DNA from: Companilactobacillus furfuricola
GTDB taxonomy: Bacteria > Bacillota > Bacilli > Lactobacillales > Lactobacillaceae
Direction: 5' to 3'
Assembly (NCBI RefSeq): GCF_003946325.1
Contig: NZ_RHNT01000004.1
Coordinates: forward strand, 28,537-92,536
DNA length: 64,000 nt
Of this stretch, positions 58,542 to 64,000 are shown one piece after another. A program made the position numbers and the translations under genes. The first letter of the stretch is position 1, and every line of letters begins with the position of its first letter. The notes beneath the pieces are model-generated. The model did no database searches, was not told the origin of the DNA, and saw only the letters and a list, made by a program, of their open reading frames with translations.

Positions 58542-60629
58542 TTATTCTTCATCGTCGTCGTCATCAACAGGATTATCAACAGGGATATCTTTCAATGCAG
58601 AACGGTCTTTTCTGACTAATCTGATCCGATTGAGCGATACTTTGCCGAGAACTAATGGAACACGTTCTTCAACTACGTCACTGTATGATAGTCCGAACCA
58701 GTTGGCAGGTGAGATGAATTTTTGAAGTAACAATCTTAAGTGAATGATACCTTTTTTGACACCGCTGATCCTAGTATCAGGTGAGAGTACTTCTTTGATC
58801 AATACGAAGGAGAAGTCCCCAACTTGACGGTCTGGGATAGTGGTGTATTTTTGTGGCTGCGTCTTGATCTCACCGTTTGACATGAGGTCATTAACGATCT
58901 GTCTGAGATAAACGTTAACTTTTTGATCAACTCTAAATCCTAAATAAAGCTGAACACTGACCATGTAATCAGTGTCGAAAGTTTCTGCACTGTAGGCTGC
59001 AGTGTAAGGTTCGTCGGTTACGTTGACAGTTACGAACCAATATACTTCCGCTCGTTTTGGCCGTTTATCGAGGATCGAATACAAGATATTCTTCTTGATC
59101 CGGTAGCCATCGTGAACCTTGGTTAAATAGACTAAATTCGTCGTTGTGAGGGGATAACTTGGATCCTTGCTTAGATCATTCAATTGATGTTTGAAAGCTA
59201 ACAGTGAAGCAAAATGGCTTCTAAAGGTATTGTCATCCATCAATCTGTCGCCGTATCTCCAAATGAACATGATTGCGACCAACGCACCAGCAATGATCAT
59301 CGTGATGTAAGCACCTTGGATGAACTTGCTACTGTTTGTGATCAAGAAGATACTTTCAATGACGAAGAAGAAACCAATGATCAAAGTTGTTAAGAAACGG
59401 TTGAATCGTTTCATCAACATCCATTGATGCAAGAGGATGGTCGTCATCAGCATCGTGATGGTGATCTCTAGACCGTAAGCATTGGACATGTTTTCTGAGT
59501 TTTGGAAGAAAATAACTAAGAAAATACAAATGATCCAAATAATCGAGTTAACAGTAGGGATGTATAGTTGTCCCTTAAAGTTAGTTGGATAAAAAGTCTT
59601 TAATCTTGGGAAGATCCGTAATTTGGTAGCTTCAGAAACCAAAGTATAAGATCCTGAGATCAAAGCTTGTGAAGCAATAATAGCAGCTAAAGCAGCTAAG
59701 AAGATCCCGAACAATCGTAATTTTGGTGGCATGGACTCGTAGAATGGGTTGAAATTGCCTGGCAATGCAGCAGCAATATCAGTACCTTTGATCCTCAAGA
59801 TCCAAGCAGCTTGACCTAAGTAACTTAACAATAAGCAGATCTTAACAAAGGGCCAACTAGTGTAAATATTAGGACGGCCAACGTGTCCCATGTCTGAATA
59901 AAGTGCTTCAGCACCAGTTGTAGCTAGGAAGATACTACCCAGGATAAAGATCCCGCGGATATTGTAAGGACTTCTCAATAATTCGATAGCGTAATAAGGA
60001 TTGAATGCTCTTAAAACTGACCAGTCGAATGACAAGTTGTAAAGTCCGAGTAATCCTAAGAAAGCAAACCAAACCATCATGATCGGTCCAAACGCTTTAC
60101 CTATCAGTTGTGTCCCGAATCTTTGGATAAAGAATAAGGTCGACAAAATGATGATAGTAATAATGATCACTTGCATTTGCGAATGGATGAAAATGTGGTC
60201 ATTGATAGCGATACCTTTCAGACCTTCAATGGCAGCTGTAACAGTAACGGCTGGCGTCATCATTCCATCGGCCAAGAAAGTTGCTCCACCGATCATCGCA
60301 GGAATGATCAGCCATTTAGCCCGTTTTCTGACTAAAGTGTAAAGGGCGAAGATACCACCTTCACCACGGTTATCAGCACGTAAAGCAATCAGAACGTACT
60401 TGGTCGTAGTAACGATCGTCAAAGTCCAGAAAATCAAAGATACTGAACCTAAAATGAAATTGGTCGACATTTTGTCGAGACCGCCATTTCCGACCATTAA
60501 AGAGTGCATAACGTACAGAGGAGATGTACCAATATCTCCATAAACAATACCTAATGCAATTAAAAATCCCGCAAAAGACATTTTAGCGTGGGGATTCTTT
60601 CGAAGCATTGCTAAATCTTTTTTATCCAT
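58542..60629 (-). CDS. kup: KUP-family potassium uptake protein
   Basis: 695 residues. About 12 helices, then a roughly 200-residue cytoplasmic C-terminal domain ending in an Asp/Glu run. Y-G-D-I-G-T-S-P-L-Y near the start and A-D-N-R-G-E-G-G-I-F-A-L-Y are diagnostic. A proton-coupled potassium importer. ATG at 60629 has GGAGAG upstream; a TTG at 60644 lies within that site. Confidence 0.95.
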   Translation of the reverse strand: MDKKDLAMLRKNPHAKMSFAGFLIALGIVYGDIGTSPLYVMHSLMVGNGGLDKMSTNFILGSVSLIFWTLTIVTTTKYVLIALRADNRGEGGIFALYTLVRKRAKWLIIPAMIGGATFLADGMMTPAVTVTAAIEGLKGIAINDHIFIHSQMQVIIITIIILSTLFFIQRFGTQLIGKAFGPIMMVWFAFLGLLGLYNLSFDWSVLRAFNPYYAIELLRSPYNIRGIFILGSIFLATTGAEALYSDMGHVGRPNIYTSWPFVKICLLLSYLGQAAWILRIKGTDIAAALPGNFNPFYESMPPKLRLFGIFLAALAAIIASQALISGSYTLVSEATKLRIFPRLKTFYPTNFKGQLYIPTVNSIIWIICIFLVIFFQNSENMSNAYGLEITITMLMTTILLHQWMLMKRFNRFLTTLIIGFFFVIESIFLITNSSKFIQGAYITMIIAGALVAIMFIWRYGDRLMDDNTFRSHFASLLAFKHQLNDLSKDPSYPLTTTNLVYLTKVHDGYRIKKNILYSILDKRPKRAEVYWFVTVNVTDEPYTAAYSAETFDTDYMVSVQLYLGFRVDQKVNVYLRQIVNDLMSNGEIKTQPQKYTTIPDRQVGDFSFVLIKEVLSPDTRISGVKKGIIHLRLLLQKFISPANWFGLSYSDVVEERVPLVLGKVSLNRIRLVRKDRSALKDIPVDNPVDDDDDEE

Positions 60630-60758
60630 AAATATACTCTCCAAATCGAACAGTTCGTGGGCGATTATAACACGGAAAAAAATCGCATCAAACTATTTAA
60701 CTTTTACTATAAACATAAATTAACTATCCACTAGATCCCTCAAAAATTCTAGTCTTAT

Positions 60759-63194
60759 TTAGTCATGAATTGGAACTAATAACGAAGAATGATCAGTATC
60801 GACACGATACGTGATAGCTTGATTTCCCTGGATCGTCATGCCGAAGTCAGTCGCATAGACGACTAGACCTAATTGGTGACCCTCAGCCAACTTGTAAAAA
60901 GTAGGTTGGAGTTCAACAGAAATATCGTAAAATTCGTTTGGTTTTAATTCGTCAACGCGATAAGGATGGGTCCGATTTTGCAAGTTGATGTGACCTTTAG
61001 TGATCATTTTATAAGGTGTAGCAACTTTTGCGGTGGTAAATTCACGTAAGTCATCTTCGCGCCAATCAAAAGTCTCCGCTAGACCTTTAGCCTTTAAAAT
61101 CGTTGGTGAAACGTTGAAACGTTTGCGTTGACCAAAATCAATTAATTGGAAGCTTAGTAGACCAATATCTTGATCACTAGCAACTCTTAATTTTACAGTA
61201 GGAACTCCATCAAGGATCAGTTCGTTTTCCAGCTCTTTTGAACTAAAAATAAGTCGGTGATTCTGCATGGCTGTTGAATTAGTTGCAACCAAATCATTTT
61301 GCCACTTATCTATATTTTTACAATAGTTTTGGAAAATATTTTCCGGTAATTTATCAGAAAATTCCAACGTTTGTGAGTTTGGCAATTTATCGGAACTGAG
61401 GGAATTCTCTGATAAGTAATAATTCTTCTTTTGATTTTGGGGATCACTCCAGTCACTGTAACTATTCCATGTCTCAGGAGTCAGATTGTCTTGGATAATG
61501 ACATCAGGGATGATTTTCTCGGCACCATTATCGACATCGAGCAATTCATGAGTCAACCAGAGGTTAGCAATGTCAGTGAAGTCGATCGAACGAAAGGCAT
61601 TGATATAAATATGTTGTCCTTGATGCAAAATGATCTTTTGATTGATCTTATTGTTCTTGATGCCGTTCCACAACTTTTCAACATTACGGGGCTTAACGTT
61701 CCAGTCATTGAGACCGTGGACTAGTAAAACGTCAGCTTTGATGTTCTTTAAGTTCTTGCGGTAATTACGGGCATCCCAAAAAGTATTATAATCGCCAGTC
61801 TTTCGATCTTGTTCTTTGGCAATTTGAGCAAGTTGTTTCTGCCAAGTGTCCTGAACTTGATGGTAATCACCAGCTTGTAAGCGACGACTGAAAGTTTCTT
61901 CCGCCAAAACATCGCAATCTTCACCCGGAAAACCACCGGGAGCGATAACGAGACCGTTATCACGATAGTAGTCGTACCAACTAGAAATCGCCGCTTCACT
62001 AATAATAGTCTTCAGGCCTTTAACACCGGTCGTCGCCGCAGCAGTTGCCAAAGTACCTAAGTACGATCTGCCAGTCATACCAACTTGATGATTGCACCAG
62101 TCAGCTTTGATCTCGATATTGTCAGTCTTGTTAGTAAAGGCTTTGCGATTACCAGCTAGCCATTCAATAATGGCAATAGTTGAAGTCGTTTCTTCCGGAT
62201 CACCAGTAGTCCGGACTCCATCAGAATCCTTCGTTCCGATCCCGGCAGCGTAAACCACCGCAAATCCACGAGCTAAAAAGTAATCATTGAGCGTATAAGA
62301 TTGTTCCCGTGAAAAAGTCTCTTCAGCTTCGGTAGCAGTTGCTTGAACTTTTCGTGGGGCGGGAAGTGGAACGTCTTTTTGACGGTATTCGATCGAATCA
62401 TAAGTATTGTGGTTCGGTTCCTTGTGAACGAGTGGGGTATTGACATCATGCATCAGCTTGTCACCAAATTCATCGTTAGTCCCTTGATTGTAAGGACTAG
62501 CAGTATACAAAGCTGGTACAGGACAATTTGTACCAGACATAGCTGGACGAATAACCTCAGCTTTCAATAAATCGAGTTTCCCATCGTGATCAGTGTCTTG
62601 AGAAGACTCAACATAAACGACCTCACGTTTTAATTGATGAGGGTCAAAAACAGGCATCGATTTACCGTTAAAAATCAAAGGACGCATAACTTCAGGATCG
62701 TCGTAAAAACGAGTGAAATATCCCTGTGTAGCCAGCTGATCAATAAACGTTTGACCATTCTTATTATGAGTAGCCAACAGCCAATACCAAGCAGACTTCA
62801 ACTCGTCGATTGAAAAAATCTCACTTTGATGTTGACTAATAGACAAGTGAATTTTTTTCATAGCAGCAAGAGGCTGGTCGATCTCAAAATCAAGCTCCGG
62901 CTGGAAATCCAACAATTGCAGAGCCACATTATAAAAAGCTGTAATTTCAACTTGATCGTGAGATTGAAAATATTGAGCCAAAGTCTGTGTTCGAGTAGCC
63001 ATAAACGAAGTCAACTTTTGTTCAAAAACACCATCAGAAGAAGCCTCAGTCAAAGCCTTCCTCAAAAAAGATCTCCACAACAAAGCAGGGTCAGATTCAA
63101 ATTCATTACCCTCATCCAAAAAGTGGATCGATACTAATTCATTAATTTGTTGTTCCTTATTCGTAGGCTTAATTGCGAATTGATTATTACGCAT
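60759..63194 (-). CDS. pepX: Xaa-Pro dipeptidyl-peptidase
   Basis: 811 residues. A serine peptidase (S15) that removes X-Pro dipeptides in casein and peptide use; cytosolic, with no signal peptide. The nucleophile elbow G-M-T-G-R-S-Y-L-G places the catalytic serine at about residue 377. A helical N-terminal domain precedes the alpha/beta-hydrolase domain, and a C-terminal beta domain ends it. Start at 63194 follows GAGAGGTG. Confidence 0.97.
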   Translation of the reverse strand: MRNNQFAIKPTNKEQQINELVSIHFLDEGNEFESDPALLWRSFLRKALTEASSDGVFEQKLTSFMATRTQTLAQYFQSHDQVEITAFYNVALQLLDFQPELDFEIDQPLAAMKKIHLSISQHQSEIFSIDELKSAWYWLLATHNKNGQTFIDQLATQGYFTRFYDDPEVMRPLIFNGKSMPVFDPHQLKREVVYVESSQDTDHDGKLDLLKAEVIRPAMSGTNCPVPALYTASPYNQGTNDEFGDKLMHDVNTPLVHKEPNHNTYDSIEYRQKDVPLPAPRKVQATATEAEETFSREQSYTLNDYFLARGFAVVYAAGIGTKDSDGVRTTGDPEETTSTIAIIEWLAGNRKAFTNKTDNIEIKADWCNHQVGMTGRSYLGTLATAAATTGVKGLKTIISEAAISSWYDYYRDNGLVIAPGGFPGEDCDVLAEETFSRRLQAGDYHQVQDTWQKQLAQIAKEQDRKTGDYNTFWDARNYRKNLKNIKADVLLVHGLNDWNVKPRNVEKLWNGIKNNKINQKIILHQGQHIYINAFRSIDFTDIANLWLTHELLDVDNGAEKIIPDVIIQDNLTPETWNSYSDWSDPQNQKKNYYLSENSLSSDKLPNSQTLEFSDKLPENIFQNYCKNIDKWQNDLVATNSTAMQNHRLIFSSKELENELILDGVPTVKLRVASDQDIGLLSFQLIDFGQRKRFNVSPTILKAKGLAETFDWREDDLREFTTAKVATPYKMITKGHINLQNRTHPYRVDELKPNEFYDISVELQPTFYKLAEGHQLGLVVYATDFGMTIQGNQAITYRVDTDHSSLLVPIHD

Positions 63195-63540
63195 TTCGTA
63201 CACCTCTCATTAAATAGTCGATATTTTCATTATAGCGTTCATAACCATAAATTTGGCATCATAACCAGATTTTACCAAACAAGATAGTGAGTAAAAAAAG
63301 AGAGAGTAGGTGGCAAAAAAATAACAGAAGATTAACGACTGTCTCCACGGAGCACAGCCAGCAGTGCCCACTGATAACTAACAATCAAAAGTTCTTACTT
63401 CCCAAATGTAATAAAAAAAATAAAAAGAAAATGAGCGGAGCTTTAGTCCCGCGAACCGAGCAAAGAGTCAGTAATCTAGAAAGCGAATATATCCAAACAA
63501 GAAAAGGAAGCACCTACTCCCCACCAGAATAAATAAAGCC
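63195..63540. other. Gene-free, A-rich spacer with homology to the copy-1 flank
   Basis: No supported gene. On the minus strand, GGCTTTAT..ATTCTGGTGGGGAG (about 63515-63540) and GGTTCGCGGGACT...AGCTCCGCT (about 63436-63460) match the region after element copy 1. AGAGAG at about 63299 resembles repeat B weakly. A small inverted repeat lies near 63340-63370. Confidence 0.5.
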
Positions 63541-63670
63541 TGAGATAGACATGTGAGAAATAGGACGCGCAAACAGTGCCAACTTGATAAAAATAAATCG
63601 GTAAAACTCAACCAAGGGGGGATATTGTCACTATCTAGACGGAGGGGCCCGGGGATACAGCCCTCAGCCG
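63541..63670 (-). repeat. Structured intergenic element, copy 6, 3' half, interrupted by intron
   Basis: On the minus strand: CTGTATCCCCGGGCCCC (63644-63660) is the 3' clamp arm, then CTCCGTCTAGA, TACCGATTTATTTTTATCAA, TTGGCACTGTTTGCGCG and CACATGTCTATCTCA ending at 63541. The junction, inner and terminal hairpins are missing because the sequence changes at 63671 to group II intron. The 5' half should lie beyond the intron, outside this window. Confidence 0.85.
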
Positions 63671-64000
63671 ATCGAGTAGGAGGTAGCTAGGCTACCGACC
63701 TCTCACACCACCGTACGTACGGTTCCGTATACGGCGGTTCATTAACTTAAGCATTCTGAATAAGCTGGAGTCTATTCGACATGTTCATAAGTCCAATTTC
63801 TTCCAGTTTCTTATTCGTCAAAGTCATTGCCAAGGTCTTGCTATGTGCCATTCTCCAGTGACCTTTACGGGTGTTCGAGAATGGATAGGCCTTGACCTTT
63901 GGCATTCCTAACTTGATAAGATTCTTATACCTTGTTTTCGGTTGTTTCCACGATTTCCATATGTATTGTCTGATTCTTGAACGTAACCATTCGTCCAATC
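63671..64000 (-). mobile_element. Group II intron, 3' end
   Basis: The intron 3' end is at 63671 (minus strand ...CTCCTACTCGAT). Domain VI hairpin GGTAGC...GCTACC is at 63682-63696, and domain V is at about 63706-63740 (CCGCCGTA pairing with TACGGTGG), next to GGTGTGAGAGG. The maturase frame ends at 63747, just inside domain V. The rest of the intron is outside the window. It is inserted within copy 6, upstream of that copy's 3' clamp arm. Confidence 0.85.
63747..64000 (-). CDS. Group II intron reverse transcriptase/maturase, C-terminal end
   Basis: Partial: about 84 C-terminal residues; the frame continues past the right edge. D-E-W-L-R-S-R-I-R-Q-Y-I-W-K-S-W-K and K-T-R-Y-K-N-L-I-K-L-G are the thumb/maturase (GIIM) motif, and S-N-T-R-K-G-H-W-R-M-A the DNA-binding segment. 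The protein ends soon after this, with no HNH endonuclease domain, as in endonuclease-free lineages. It supports splicing and retrohoming of the surrounding intron. Confidence 0.9.
   Translation of the reverse strand, partial: LDEWLRSRIRQYIWKSWKQPKTRYKNLIKLGMPKVKAYPFSNTRKGHWRMAHSKTLAMTLTNKKLEEIGLMNMSNRLQLIQNA

Noticed and set aside
63287..63532. 81-residue frame upstream of pepX
   Set aside because: A-rich, no ribosome site, and it overlaps the homologous flank of element copies 1 and 6.
1..64000. tRNA, rRNA or tmRNA genes
   Set aside because: No cloverleaf with the usual GGTTCGA arm or other stable-RNA signature was recognised on either strand.

Overview
The window is chromosomal DNA from a low-GC Lactobacillaceae bacterium, probably in or near Companilactobacillus; the genus is a guess. 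Supporting signs are AT-rich coding DNA with strong AGGAGG ribosome sites, many TTG and GTG starts, clpC-rpoB-rpoC next to the rpsL-rpsG-fusA and S10-spc-alpha clusters, an ecfA1-ecfA2-ecfT-truA block before rplM-rpsI, and PepX, PepO and Kup.

Layout: 1-259 is the end of a purine permease. 1145-11251 carries clpC, rpoB and rpoC. 11453-12951 holds an esterase and a prepilin peptidase. 13190-16236 is rpsL-rpsG-fusA. A CPBP protease follows on the minus strand. 17817-31546 is the unbroken S10-spc-alpha ribosomal supercluster (29 genes including secY, adk, infA and rpoA). 31704-35886 carries the ECF transporter energy module, truA, rplM and rpsI. From 36 kb on the window is accessory: DsrE and SRAP proteins, a quinone-oxidoreductase-like enzyme, a six-gene phosphonate island (phnD-phnC-phnE-phnE-phnX-phnW, with phnW frameshifted), DegV, an APC permease, a MarR regulator, a secreted M13 peptidase, a CDF metal exporter, an AhpD-like protein, a phosphoglycerate mutase, an Lrp regulator divergent from aspA, kup and pepX. 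The right edge is the 3' end of a group II intron.

Regulation visible in the DNA: good sigma-A promoters before clpC, rpoB, rpsL, rpsJ, infA, rplM, phnD and several small genes; leader RNAs before rpoB, rpsL, rpsJ (with a possible 44-codon upstream ORF) and rplM (L13-leader type); and many intrinsic terminators, several of them bidirectional.

The most unusual content is a family of intergenic structured elements: five whole or near-whole copies and one interrupted copy. Each folds as an outer clamp of up to 20 bp, a junction stem and two hairpins. The stems change sequence between copies with both strands changing together, while one 17-nt hairpin loop and the 3' tail stay nearly constant. 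One copy is split by the group II intron, two face each other, one carries extra hairpins and one is degenerate. A smaller palindromic family and a 43-bp tandem repeat add to this repeat-rich intergenic landscape.
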